Shown piece after piece: positions 47,135-58,738 of a stretch of 64,000 nt of DNA (the first letter of the stretch is position 1; each line of letters begins with the position of its first letter). This stretch comes from Heliocidaris tuberculata (Eukaryota > Echinodermata > Echinoidea > Camarodonta > Echinometridae): positions 21,082,211-21,146,210 of the forward strand of contig CM046838.1 in the NCBI GenBank assembly GCA_025618425.1, given 5' to 3'. The translations under genes and the position numbers were made by a program. The notes under the pieces were generated by a model. That model was not told where the DNA came from and made no database searches. It saw only the letters and a program-made list of their open reading frames with translations.

Positions 47135-47140
47135 CGTCGT
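46738..47140 (+). mobile_element. SINE interrupted by a MITE
   Basis: A box-like GTGATACAGTGGTTCG, a weak B box and ACAAAACATTAATTCACGTC lead to CCAGG at 46,859. The SINE resumes after 47,014 with TGGTGTATAAATATAGGTGG and ends in an (AGT)n tail at about 47,083-47,135. The family normally reads CCAGGTGTA here, so the MITE at 46,859-47,014 interrupts it. Confidence 0.65.
46859..47014. mobile_element. gcgattgattcgaat MITE, copy 2
   Basis: The left end CCAGGTCCCCGTCTTATATA and right end TTTATAAAATGGGGCCCTGG are inverted. The arms include GAGTTGCGATTGATTCGAAT. Inserted in the SINE at 46,738-47,140. Confidence 0.8.
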
Positions 47141-47876
47141 TGTCGTCGTGGTAGTGGTCGTATCAGTTTCAACCAGTTTGTGAAGATGATAAAAATACAT
47201 AAGTGACTAATTTCTAACTTCTGCTAGAAAGACTGACCATAAGGTAAAAAAAAAAAAAAACATTTTGCTAACATTTGAGTATCCTGTCAAACATTACTAT
47301 ACATGCTCCTACTTCAAGGAGGAAATTTCCACTCGCCTGCACTGTCTTAATGGTTAGTTATTCAAACTAGTCCTCTTGTATTCGTGGAACGATGACAAGC
47401 ATGACAAGTAGGAGACCGTCCCATCATCAATCAGGAGAAGAGTCAGACAAAGCTACTTATCGACTGCTTGAAGTGGGCTACTTGACCGCTTGCACCTATA
47501 CGTGGATTGCGTGGTAGATTTTTCTTTATCGTCATACCCTGGTAATACATGTTGTATACATGACGCATTGTTGCAGTTGCGCTATCGCCTACGCTAATCA
47601 ACCCTCTGAAAGCAATTATAAAAATAATACACGTCAGTGAGGGCGTTAGTATGGATTATCAACACAAGGTAACTTTGGAACAGTCTGATACACCCGAGGC
47701 GATTGCCGAGGCTGTTTGGACTGTTTCGAAGTTTAACCAAGGGTGGATAATCATACTTATACGCCTGAACATTATGATGTGTATTGTTTATTTTTTTAAA
47801 TAAAATGTTGAGGTGGATCCTTGCTGTTTAATAAATCACCACTATTTCTAACAGAATCATACACATTTGAGTTCTG
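47141..47876. other. unique non-coding sequence
   Basis: A poly-A run lies near 47,247-47,260. No other feature. Confidence 0.4.
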
Positions 47877-48012
47877 GGGAGCGTTTTATCAAGTGTTTTG
47901 TCGGTGATTTTTACCGACAAATTTGCTCTCAGCCAATCAGATGCAAGGATTTCAGAAGCTTATAACAGTTATTGCAACTTGTCATTGATGACAAGATTTA
48001 TGAAACAGGGCC
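47877..48012. mobile_element. CCAATCAGATGCAA MITE family, copy
   Basis: Starts GGGGAGCGTTTTATCAAG and ends TTTATGAAACAGGGCCC. The arms carry TTGTCGGTGATTTTTACCGACAA, split as a small hairpin. The centre keeps GCTCTCAGCCAATCAGATGC and CTTATAACAGTTATTGCAAC. Confidence 0.8.
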
Positions 48013-48620
48013 CAGGTATAGAGTTAGGTATAGTGTTGGGTATCTGATTGAATTTAGGAATTAGGTTCCACCTCATACTGTGGTTTTGCGATGTGTTAAT
48101 TTTATTCCTGATGCATTTTCAATTGAAGAGTTTTTATGTCGAACCAAGACACCACTTGCTGACATCACTTACCTGATAATAACCTGCAAAATTGTTCCTG
48201 TAAATCATATATAATTTACTTTAAAGTGTCAACTATAATTTCGCTAAATGCCTTTGGTAGGTTTGATTATAGGTTTTAGCGATTAGCTGCAATCCACCTA
48301 CGTGAAACAAAATGCGCCTGGCGGATGATTCAAGTCAACCTCTTCCCCAGGGCGATACTAAGGTCAGGTCAATTCTTGCAGGTGACCTACCCATCTGGTT
48401 AAGAGGTTGCCTTATTAAAGTCTTTCGAAATTCAAGCCTTTGATAGTGGCACTATGTTGATTATGAAAGCACAAATATCTTCCCACGTAACTTTTTTGTA
48501 TAAGTATGGAAGGACAAGGGGTGTTAACACTTCATGATAAGTTTATACTAAAAATGGACCCTGCTTATTAGGATCCTCTTTTAATATCTTACCAGAAACC
48601 GAAATAATTCATGAGTTTAT
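48013..48620. other. unique non-coding sequence
   Basis: No feature seen. Confidence 0.4.
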
Positions 48621-48892
48621 GGATATGTTGTGGTTTAGTGGATAAGTCGCCGGACTGTATACCACAAGGTATGGGGTTCGATTCCCTGTCAGAGCACTAA
48701 CGTCCTTTGGCAAGACATTACTCTACATTTTCCACGCTCGACCCAGGTGTAGTAAGTGGGTACCTGGTAGGATTTGTTCCTTTGATGCACTGAGCGCTAA
48801 CAGTTACCGGGGAAGTAATATCCATAGTCCTTCGGAAGCGAATAGAGACGTTATTGCGATATGCACTATACAAGAACGAAGTATTATTATTT
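48621..48892 (+). mobile_element. tRNA-derived SINE, near full length
   Basis: A box TGGTTTAGTGGATA (48,631-48,644), B box GGTTCGATTCCC, body CGTCCTTTGGCAAGACATTA, then GGGTACCTGGTAGGA, CTGAGCGCTAAC and CTTCGGAAGCG, ending in GTATTATTATT. Same family as 1210-1531. Confidence 0.88.
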
Positions 48893-49007
48893 GTGAAATT
48901 CATATTTTACAAATGGATCTCTGTAGTATATCACAACAAAGCATGTCCACGGCCACGGATTATCTGGTCCCATCGTCCACGCAGGTCCAATTAAAACGTT
49001 GCCACCT

Positions 49008-49133
49008 GGGCCCTCTTGCATAAAACTCAAAAAATTAAACGCAAGTCCCAAATACGCGATCCCGATTGGTTGACAATCAAGTTGCGTTTAATTTTCTGAC
49101 TTGCGTTTAAACGCACCTTTTTATGTAAAAGGA
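49008..49133. mobile_element. CAAACGCAAGTC MITE
   Basis: Starts GGGCCCTCTTGCATAAAA. TTAAACGCAAGTCCC is mirrored by GACTTGCGTTTAA, with CCCGATTGGTTGACAA between. A fragment of the same family is at 29,201-29,255. Confidence 0.65.
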
Positions 49134-49378
49134 AATGATTTGTCCGGCCAGACAAATCTCACCGACTCATTATGTCCTATATGATAGCTTTCAAAACTAT
49201 TTGAAGGAATTCAATGCTAATTTGCTCCTCAGACTAGATAAAATACAAAAGGCGTATTTCAACAAATCCGTAACCTCTATCAGCAATGGATTACCTGCTA
49301 TGCTCTGATCTTGAATTAACATATAGTTGAGAGTTATATCACATTACTCGCTGATAATGATCAAGAGGAAGAGAGAGA

Positions 49379-49409
<31 letters not shown>

Positions 49410-49990
49410 GGCCAGCTGTCTCAATATTTCTGACCCGTCTCATAGGTAATTACTGTCAATTTAAGGATGCGTTAATTCGATTTTCACACGTCTTCATCAT
49501 ACTCTAATCGGGGGCTTAACATACTCACCGCACCTCCTTCTCCTAATTTGACAATTTTGAAAATTATACCTAACCTTATAGCCTCCCTAGAACTGATGAA
49601 CGATAGTCTCTTGTGGGGATGTGATGGGAAAATTTTGGTAACCGGAGACGAATTCTTGGTAAACTATAATTATCTTTGAAGAAAACGGTTTTATATGAGC
49701 ATGATGAGAGTGATACAGTCAAACAAGACCACACAAGGTTATTAATAATAGTGGTCTGTACAGGCTGGAGGTGGACTTTACATACAGCTTCCTTTAATAC
49801 AGGTTTGATTGAGAAACACTGTTCTGAGGAACAGAAAATTATAGTCAGGTGCATTCTGCAAGGTGATTGCGAAAACAGGATTTGACTGAAAATATCTCTT
49901 GAACGAAACGTAAGTGTAATAATTATGCATAAGTCTTAAGCGAAAATGAATTGGTGGTTATTACACCCAAAAGTGTGCAAAATGCAATAT

Positions 49991-49995
<5 letters not shown>
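49134..49995. other. unique non-coding sequence with a GA tract
   Basis: (GA)n at about 49,371-49,409. Two opposed open frames of 92 and 69 codons at 49,576-49,885 show nothing recognisable. Confidence 0.4.

Positions 49996-50084
<89 letters not shown>
49996..50084. repeat. (AT)n then (GT)n microsatellite
   Basis: AT dinucleotides to about 50,046, then GT to about 50,084, then T10-11. Confidence 0.95.
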
Positions 50085-50086
<2 letters not shown>

Positions 50087-50518
50087 TGTTTTTTTTTTTT
50101 ATAAAGAGTGGTTGACTAAAGATATTGCACTTTGTTTTGGAAACAAGTTGGTGGAAACGGATCAGCGAAGTATGTTCATATCTCCAGTAGATTACGTGTG
50201 TTTGTATGGATAGGTTTCGTTGGTACGTTCGGGCTTATCATCAAAACATTTTTCACGAAGTTTACCATCGTTGCATTCATTTAGTCAATAGGTAATAGAA
50301 TATATTTTAAAATACAGTTAATTATTAGTATACTGGAGAATAATTTCTTCGATCATCTGTCCATTTACTGAGGTAAGAGGTGAAAGGCATATTTACGAAG
50401 AAAGTACAATCATAATTATACGCTTTCTAAGTAAGTCTTTTCCGGGCAAAAAGGAAAGAAGTAGGAGCATAGTGTGTTTGTGGGAGTAAATAATTTATAT
50501 ACATTTTATATGGAATAA
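50085..50518. other. unique non-coding sequence
   Basis: No feature seen. Confidence 0.4.
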
Positions 50519-50640
50519 CCTCGCTAGTCATAAGGACCGCTATTCATAAGGACCACTTATTCATAAGGACCGCTATCCATAACGCGTGACTAAATGAATA
50601 GCGGTTTTGTATGAATAGCGCTCCTTCTAAATAGCGAGTG
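50519..50640. mobile_element. palindromic element of CATAAGGACCGCTATT motifs
   Basis: CATAAGGACCGCTATTCATA is repeated three times in direct order at the left. GAATAGCGGTTTTGTATGAA lies in inverted order at the right. The outer ends CTCGCTA and TAGCGAG mirror each other. Confidence 0.6.
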
Positions 50641-50676
50641 GATCCATTTTATATATATGTGTATATTATGGTTTTA

Positions 50677-50678
<2 letters not shown>

Positions 50679-50715
<37 letters not shown>

Positions 50716-50720
50716 TAGTT
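50679..50720. repeat. (AGT)n microsatellite
   Basis: AGT triplets with one GTG interruption. Confidence 0.9.
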
Positions 50721-50765
50721 GTAGAAAAAATATAAGTTGTTATTGTATAATAGGCGATTAAAGTA

Positions 50766-50838
50766 TTAACCCGTTGAATTGTCTCATTCCCATAGGCTTA
50801 ACACGGGGACCGTCCGGTTCCCGTATGCAATGGGTTTA
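50766..50838. mobile_element. short TTAACCC palindromic element
   Basis: TTAACCCGTTGAATTG at the left, and GGTTCCCGTATGCAATGGGTTTATAA at the right in two overlapping halves, mirror imperfectly around GGGGACCGTCCGG. Resembles the insert at 26,604-26,672. Confidence 0.45.
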
Positions 50839-51119
50839 TAAAGTATAATCACTTATAAGAATCCTCGAGTCAGGTGAAAAGGACAATACCTTGACCAGAA
50901 AAAAAGGGAGAAAATGTTGTGGGATAAGGGGGAAAGAAGCGTGACAGCATGAAAGGATTTCACATGCCATGTGAAAAATGATGATGACGAACGAGAATAT
51001 AAGATGATCATCGATTCCGGGTGGCTGGCCCCTAACCACACCTCAGATATAGATTACCCCCAGGACAAACGTGTAGAAGCAGACGCTCATTTTTCATTCT
51101 CCTTGTCTCTCGCGTGCGC

Positions 51120-51122
<3 letters not shown>

Positions 51123-51180
<58 letters not shown>

Positions 51181-51420
51181 CTACCTACCTTATCTCTCTC
51201 TCTCTCTTCTCCCTCTCTTTCTCTCTTTCCCTCTCTTAATTATTTCTCTCCTTCCTTTTGCTCTCCCTTTACCTCGTCCTCTCTCTGCACATCTCTCTCA
51301 CCCTTTTCTCACGCCTCTTACTTTCTCTCTATCTTTCCATGCTCTTTTCATACCCCCCCCCTCTATCAATTTTTTCTGCCATCTAATTCAACTAAACTAT
51401 ATAATCTCTCTCTCTCTCTA
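51123..51420. repeat. CT microsatellite and pyrimidine tract
   Basis: Pure CT to about 51,178, then a pyrimidine-rich tail. Confidence 0.9.
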
Positions 51421-51575
51421 CAATCAAGTATGTCGGCACCCCTTCCCCTGATATAAAGTCGTTTTTTTTCCTCCAAATTTCGTTCCTTATGTTCTTTATA
51501 CTCAATTTGTTTGTCCTCTCCCCATTTCTTTCTATCCTGTATTACATTATAACTCTTTTTCTGCCCCCCTCTCTA

Positions 51576-51739
<164 letters not shown>

Positions 51740-51846
51740 TGAGAAATCAATTGAATTGAATGAGAGAAATAATTTGCGTAGCTAAATTCATTGTTCCTCC
51801 TTACTGACTTCCTTTTTGTGGAAATAACTGCAGGGTTTGCAAAAAC

Positions 51847-51919
51847 TGTCTCTGCCGGGAGTCGAACCCGGGTCTTTGGCACTGTACGCCAAACGCCTTA
51901 ACCACTAGACCACGGAGGC
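51847..51919 (-). tRNA. tRNA-like sequence, probably pseudogene or SINE head
   Basis: On the minus strand it folds as a cloverleaf. The acceptor arm has 5 of 7 pairs (GCCTCCG with CAGAGAC). The D arm contains the A box TGGTCTAGTGGTTA. The anticodon stem TTGGC/GCCAA is perfect with loop GTACAGT, giving anticodon ACA. The T arm CCGGG-TTCGACT-CCCGG is perfect. ACA would read the cysteine codon UGU, but animal cysteine tRNA normally carries GCA. The two acceptor mismatches also argue against a functional gene. The downstream sequence does not match the other SINE bodies here, so it would be a different SINE family or a lone tRNA pseudogene. Confidence 0.55.
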
Positions 51920-52090
51920 GGGTTGAGTGGTATTCGGCCACACCAGGTACAAACACCGACAGGCAGCCCTTGCAACCCTTCGCAGTTAATTTATTCCTTT
52001 TCTTTGAGGGACAGGGGAGTATTGAACAATGAAAATCCGCATGCCTAGCTAGATTCATGGCGGATTCATGTATTAGAAGTAATTATTTAC

Positions 52091-52176
52091 AATGTGTGAG
52101 ATATTTGTTCTAATACTATAGCATTGGCAACTCTCGTGGGTATAAATGCTATAGTATTAGAACAAATTTCTCACAC

Positions 52177-52179
<3 letters not shown>
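52091..52179. repeat. near-perfect 34-bp-arm hairpin
   Basis: The arms 52,091-52,124 and 52,146-52,179 match at 33 of 34 positions around a 21-base loop. The left arm begins AATGTGTGAGATATTTG. The right side runs directly into (AT)n. It is either a very recent tiny MITE with TA-rich flanks or a hairpin-RNA source. Confidence 0.85.
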
Positions 52180-52252
<73 letters not shown>

Positions 52253-52261
52253 TACATATAT
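52180..52261. repeat. (AT)n then (AC)n microsatellite
   Basis: AT dinucleotides to about 52,237, then AC to about 52,251. Confidence 0.95.
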
Positions 52262-52554
52262 ATTATATTGATATATATTTTATTTTCATTATACATTAAA
52301 TGAGTTTCTGTATAGTCGCCCTCTCATTCTCATGGGGGGGGGGGTGTCCGTCTTACTTTCTACTTATCTTGTCACTTCGTATGTCGATCAATCGTTATCT
52401 TTTCTTGTTTAATCTGCCTCAAAAGCGTATTCGTAATTTAATATTCGGTTGATGTGTCTCGCTTACTTGCCTGTCTCGAAGGTCCCCTGCTTACTCTTAT
52501 TGTTTGCTCACTGTCTTTCCATTTCTCTCTTCCTCTCCGGGTATTATGATCACT

Positions 52555-52577
52555 CTGTCTCTCTTTCCCTCTTTCTG

Positions 52578-52623
<46 letters not shown>

Positions 52624-52640
52624 CCCCTCATACCCTCCCC
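52555..52640. repeat. CT microsatellite
   Basis: Pure CT at about 52,579-52,618 in a pyrimidine-rich setting. Confidence 0.9.
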
Positions 52641-52779
52641 CTTCTCTTTCCCATCCCCCCTATTACAATTTTCATAACCCTATAGTTCTTCCCTCTAACC
52701 CTTTCGAAGCACCTATATGCTTGGCCTCTTCTAAGATCATTCAGTAATGCACAACCACATTCAAACATAGTCGACACGG

Positions 52780-53050
52780 TGTAAGTTCCCCCGCGCGATT
52801 TTTGTCCATATTCCTGTCACGTGATCAAAAATGCTATCTCACCGGTCCCGTGCTCGAAATCCAAGCCGCGCAGTGTCGAAACCCCGCACACGAGGTGTAA
52901 TCGTACCTCGCTAAGAGATCGTCTGGCTCCGTGCTGTCAATAATATCTCCATTTCGGGAGATGATTGGAAAATCTCTTATCTATTCAGAATTCAACTATC
53001 ATCTCCCAAAACGTGTATATAGGATCTCATTCTGAGAATGTCAGCTGCCT
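52780..53050. promoter_or_regulatory. GC-richer unique island with promoter-like words
   Basis: Less AT-rich than its surroundings and free of repeats. It has a CACGTG E-box (52,818-52,823), an inverted CCAAT (ATTGG, 52,964-52,968), a small ATCTCC/GGAGAT hairpin and TATATAGG at 53,016-53,023. I see no coding exon start next to it, so this is only a suggestion. Confidence 0.15.
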
Positions 53051-53899
53051 GTCAAAGGCAGAAGCCCGCATGCTCGGACGCACTTGCACAGGGAATTAAA
53101 TTAAGCATGTTCTACCATTTCGAAGTGTACAACAAAGTCATAGATTAGCATTTTCTTCGGTATTATGTTATTTGACAGTCAGAAATTTGTAGTGTATTGT
53201 TAAAGCAATGTATGTTGATTTTCTCTAAGATATTTCAATTCTCAATCAAAAATATGAAACAAATTTTCAGAATAGAACACGATATAGGACCACGTAATCG
53301 AATACATTGAATACAATTTGGATGCCGAGCTCGAGACTATCAAACTCAAAATGCACCTGTAATTCATACACCCCATAGTCAGCTAGGAGTTCTCCAGTTC
53401 AATCCTCGTGAGCGAGTTGGCGTTCACGATGTATATTGTTGTCATTCTTAATCCCCCGCTCTGCTGTTGTGTTTACTTGTAATGGCTCCAATCGTTCATT
53501 CCAATTCAATTGGCCCCCTTAAATCTATATTTGATAACTTCACCTCATAATGGCTTCAGGACAGAGGAGTCTATGCGATCTGTCGATATTGTCTCAGAGG
53601 GCTTAATTGTGATTCTACCCTCCTTTCCTAACTCGTCATCATAACTCAAGTACCCTCTCACTAAGAAAGCCCCAGAAGTTCAATGACGCTATGATGTCGT
53701 CATGGCAACGAGATGATGACAGTTTGGAGGAAGGCAGGTGTTTTTTCTAAGTGATTAATTTGTTGTTTCTTTGTTTTATGGTGCATGTTTGTGTGTGTTT
53801 TTTGTTTCCGCGCATTTTGCAATGTTCATTCATGCGGTGGGAATGGGGTTTGGATGCGGACGGCTCGCGGATTTTCGAAAAAAACAAACATCCCTCCTC
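53051..53899. other. unique non-coding sequence
   Basis: No feature seen. Confidence 0.4.
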
Positions 53900-54050
53900 T
53901 TCTTTTCTCTCTCTCTCTCTCTCTCTCTCTTTCCGTCTGTCTTTTTCCCTTCCTCTCTATCTTCATTCCTGTTTCTGTATAAGTTACCCTCTGATACGCT
54001 GCTTTTCTCCCCTCCTCTCCCTTTCTGTCTCTTTATTATTCCCCTGATCC

Positions 54051-54091
<41 letters not shown>

Positions 54092-54255
54092 TCTTTCTCT
54101 GTTAACCTCTTTCCCTATCCCTGTCTCCGTTCCTCTTTTTTATATACTTCTGTTCTGTTTTCTGTGTTTTTTTCTCTCTCACCTTCTGCCTTCGCCCCCC
54201 TCTCTCTCCCTCTCCCATCCTGTTGTTCGTTCCCACCCCCCTCTCTCTCTTTATA
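53900..54255. repeat. CT-rich tract
   Basis: Pyrimidine-rich with pure CT near 53,907-53,930 and 54,057-54,088. Ser/Leu-rich frames are artefacts. Confidence 0.88.
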
Positions 54256-54840
54256 ATTCCCTCTCTTGTTTTTGCACCACGAATGTATCGTAAATCATGT
54301 AGATTGAATCTTATTAAGTTTTAAAATCATGAGTACAATCATTTCCCATTGTCATCCCGCAACTTTCTCCCATTCGTCATTTATTCATTTTTGAAGTAAG
54401 TAGAGGAAATATGTTTTATTGGGTACAGTCCGATTCATTTGCTACAAATGAATCTAGACAATGCCGACTCTGGTTACTCTGTGGCGGGATAGAAAAGTGA
54501 TATTACTCGAATGTTTTACCCAAAAGGTCAGAATTGATTTTTATCATCTCATAACATGTTTTTAGATTTTTTTCCGATATGTCTGTGTTATCCTTCTTAT
54601 GTATATATAGGCAGTTTTTCTTATATTTTTTTATACTCTTTATGCGTGAAATGGAACAACCAAGCACTGCAATTATTGTTTGTGAAAAATGTGTTTTTTT
54701 AAACAATCTCCTGTTAGATGAGCATTTGATATGAGGGTGGAAAAAAAAAAAGGAAAGTTGAATAATGTTGTTTTTTTTAAATTAATAATCTTATTAAGAT
54801 ACACTATAGCATCTGGTGTACATGGTATATTATGGGAACC
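54256..54840. other. unique non-coding sequence
   Basis: AT-rich; no feature seen. Confidence 0.4.
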
Positions 54841-54899
54841 CTACTTGCCCCCTACCACCCACTCTCTTTCCTCTCTCCCTCTCTTTCCCCCTGGTTCCC

Positions 54900-54979
<80 letters not shown>

Positions 54980-55009
54980 TCTTTTCCTCGGTCTCTCTTT
55001 CTCTCTCTT

Positions 55010-55066
<57 letters not shown>

Positions 55067-55125
55067 TTCTCTCTTTCTCTCTTTCTCTCTTTTTTTCTCT
55101 CTCTCTTTCTCTATCATTTCCTCTT
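54841..55125. repeat. long CT microsatellite
   Basis: CT and CTTT repeats over nearly 290 bases. Opposed Ser/Leu and Arg/Glu frames in all phases are artefacts. Confidence 0.95.
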
Positions 55126-56839
55126 CCAAGAGCGTTGTCTTTGCTCATTCTTGATCCACCCCCTCTTTCAGATATATATGTTAAACCTCTAAAGTGAAGA
55201 TGAAGCAAAGGCAATCAATATTAATTTTCGAAGGCACTATAATTGTTCAATGTAAAGGCCACTCATTCTATTCTTTACCCTCGTCCCGTCTTCCGCAAAT
55301 CAAGTCATGTGCATATTCATTTTAGGGACATGATGGACATTTCAATTTCCGTTCATTTAACAATATCGATGGAACCATATTCATCTATTTGTAAGTTGAT
55401 TGACCGGCACGCTGTCCCGTCTCTAACAATCAGAGGGACATTGTGACTGAAATTAAAAAAATGTCTGCGCTCAGATTATTATCTAAGAGGGACAAAAAGA
55501 AACATATATAGGGCAATAACCGAGAGTGTACCATACGAAACAAAATGAAACAGAAACTCATACATTTCAAACCTTTCACTAATATCAAATGAAGTCATAC
55601 ACAATTAGAAGATCAGTTTTGATTTCTTATTGCTTTGTTCATACTTTTGTGGGAAAAAAATTACTGAGAATTTCCTATCATTTGATATAATTAGGCAAGT
55701 ACCCTTCAAAATGAAAATTTTCTAGCCGCTCCCCCCCCCCCCCCCCCCCCCCCCCCCAAACAAAAGAAAAGTCGTCGATCAATTTGCAAACGTCATATAA
55801 GCGTAATAAAGATATTCAGTTATTATTCTGCTGCCTTTTAACGATAATCATATTCTATTCGTAACGCGCTTTTATCATAATTATACAGGCTTATTGAGAC
55901 AGTGTCTCGCTTCATTTACATTCCATATGGAGAGATATAATTACATTTAACTTTCTTTTGTGCATTAAACTTTGTAATTTATAGCTTAATTTTTCACTAG
56001 TCACCAAATGAAATTTTTTGGTGTGTATTTTATGGTAATCGTTCCTAAAATGATAAATATATTATTTTATTTTCCATTTTGAGCACTGACAATCCAGGCA
56101 TATGATGTCTGGATGAAACACGTCATGCACTTTGGATATAAGTGAAAGAGCGCCCCCTTCCAAAAAGTGTTAGATACTAATACTTTCCAGTATTATGTTT
56201 TTATTGTCTCAAACAAATGTCCTTTATTTATTTTCTTTCTTTGCTTTCATACCCAATCCTATTTATACTTTATACTTTCTTCTTCCTATTTCCATATCCC
56301 TGTTTGATGAACACATGGAACATACTTCTTTCAACGCAATTAAATCACATATAGGAGAGTAATCTAAATAGATTCATCAATTCCAATTGCAAAGGGCATT
56401 GAATTCTCATGGTATTTTCAAATCTGTCTCGCCTACTCTCTATGCCTTCTTCTATAATTGTGTTTCCCTTTTCGTCTCGGCCTGTCACTCGTAGCCAATC
56501 TCATAAAGGTTAAGAATTGATTTGGATCGAATTATAATATCATGCACTACTACGGAGCATGACATAATGTAAACTGCCGGATGGCGCCGAGAGCACAGGC
56601 CCAGTTTCAAGGAAAATAATTTAGTCTTTATTTTTGGATCTTCGTGAATTTTAGGAAAACAAAACCTGAAAAAGGAATTGTACGTTTACTGTGTAATTAG
56701 CGGCACATGTTAAACGCTAATGATTATGATTATGTAGTGTACATAGACGATGAATAATGAAAATTATTACTTCATTTTTTTTTCTTTATAATCTTGGTGT
56801 AGAGATTTTTAAAAATTACAAAAGATTCACTGTATGCTC
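55126..56839. other. unique non-coding sequence
   Basis: A C29 run lies at about 55,729-55,757. No other feature. Confidence 0.4.
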
Positions 56840-56932
56840 GTGGATTGTAATAGTGCACTGGTCATTGTTTATGTTTCATTTATGTGATATGAAATATGAA
56901 ATAAACTGAAACTGAAACTGAAACAGAAACTG
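56840..56932 (+). mobile_element. probable retroposon 3' end with (GAAACT)n tail
   Basis: AATAAA is embedded in GAAATATGAAATAAACTGAAACTGAAAC-type sequence that ends in four to five GAAACT units (about 56,906-56,931). Hexamer-tailed 3' ends are known for some non-LTR elements. There is no second copy in this window to confirm it. Confidence 0.35.
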
Positions 56933-56935
56933 CAT

Positions 56936-57708
56936 GGACAAAATTCACATGTTTACATTCTCATCTCGTTAGGAAAGGAATTACTCAGGAAAAAAAAATC
57001 CTATTGATATAAATCATTTTTTGTTCCGACTGACGAAAATATCCGGAGGTTACAACAACGTACCCCTATAATTCTATCATTCAATCGGTAGATGTTGCCA
57101 TGTCATCGAGTACGCGAGGGGGACTGTGTTATATCCCCGATTTATTTCCATGTTTTGACAACCAATCGCAAATGTGATAAGCAGGTCGTTGCTGTATAGA
57201 GTAAAACGGTGTCGCTCGTCAAACTTTTATATTGACATTTTTTTATATTTATTTTTTTAATGTGTTTTATTAAATTAAAACAATCATATTATTTACATAT
57301 GATTACAAGAGAAAGGGGAAAAATGGAAGGGAAAAAACATATGGAGGGGGAAAAAAAATCAACGACAAATTCAACCCCATGAATGCACCCGTTTTTCGTA
57401 TTTCTCACCCCTGTTGGCAAATTTCAGAATTCATCTTTTTCATAGTTCTTTCTGGGTCTTTTTTGTTGTTGAGTAGTTGGCACAGTCCGGTTCGTTCATT
57501 TTTGTGGCAAGTTTAATTGGCAAAACACTTGGCAAAACAGTGGCATAGCGTCAATCTTCAAATCGAGATTCCTAGGTAAGAAAAATATAAAAGATCGTTT
57601 CGGATCAGACAACACCCCCCATTTATTTTGGGTTGTTTTTTGTCTTTTTCATTTTTGCATGGACTAAAACTGCTGAAACAGGAATGGTGTTCTTTTACTC
57701 TTTCATAC
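56936..57708. other. unique non-coding sequence
   Basis: A T-rich stretch near 57,238-57,262 may be another minus-strand retroposed tail, but there is no clear duplication. Confidence 0.35.
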
Positions 57709-57786
57709 TCAATCTCTCTCTCTCTCTCTCTCTCTCTTCTTTCTTTCCCTCTCTCTATTTCTTCCCCCCCCCCTCTCTCTCTCTCT

Positions 57787-57838
<52 letters not shown>

Positions 57839-57850
57839 TCTCACTGTCTT
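57709..57850. repeat. CT microsatellite
   Basis: Two CT blocks with a C-run between them. Confidence 0.92.
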
Positions 57851-58677
57851 TCTTCCTCTTTCCTCGTCAGTCATTTTATGGGCGATTTCCCCCTTACCCA
57901 GCCAGGCGCTACGCCAATGCCCCGGGTAATACAATCAGGGTACCGAGTGCTTTTTGGTATATACTATAGGCAATTCCATCTGTCAATCAAAATGCATTCG
58001 TAGCACATCAAATCCAATCTGTCGATGTTAGTATGGGGTCTCAGATTGAATCACGGATGATGCAGGATAGAATTAGGCGGGTTTTATCCCAGCGAGTTGT
58101 TCACTGAGTCCAACAGAGTTGATGTATAGGTGTGATGCCTGTTGCACATGAAGCCTTATTTTCTTGACGCAAGAATGCGTCATTGATTGGCGCCGCTTTT
58201 GACGCATCGTTAGAGAGTGATCTTTTACCCCCCCCCCCCCAACAAAAAAAATGAATGCAAAAATTAACAGTGCAAATATTGCTTTGAATCCGTGGCGTAT
58301 GGGCTTATTTTCTTTTAATTTTTAATTAGCGCAGGTTTACGCTTCCTTTATAGTTGAGATTTACAATTCCTGTTTTATATCATCATCTACAGTAACTCAC
58401 TGCCACACCAATGGACCAACCAAACTATAGATCATATCACATAATCTGATGAAATTCGCCTCACGGATAATTCGTCTAGACTTGAATCTCTGCCCCAAGG
58501 GGACTTCAGATATTTTTTAATGAAGGGAAGGGTTGTTGATGCAGTATATTTTGATTGATTCGACTAGAGAGTTGTAGTATCTTATTTTATGAATGACAAG
58601 CGTTGCAGTTCTTCTATCGTGACAAGCAAGACGTTTGAATGAATATTTTAACCGCCATTACTAAGCACGCAGACCTT
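57851..58677. other. unique non-coding sequence
   Basis: A C-run lies near 58,229-58,241. No other feature. Confidence 0.4.
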
Positions 58678-58738
58678 ATCATATTTTATTTATTTTTTAT
58701 TTATTTTTTTTATTTTTTTTTTTTTTTTGGGGGGGGGG
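58678..58738. repeat. T-rich tract ending in poly-G
   Basis: ATTTATTTTT repeats, a T-run and then G9-10. Confidence 0.85.

Noticed and set aside
54731..55214. Overlapping Ser/Leu and Arg/Glu open frames on both strands
   Set aside because: Produced by the CT/GA dinucleotide tract, which has no stop in any frame.
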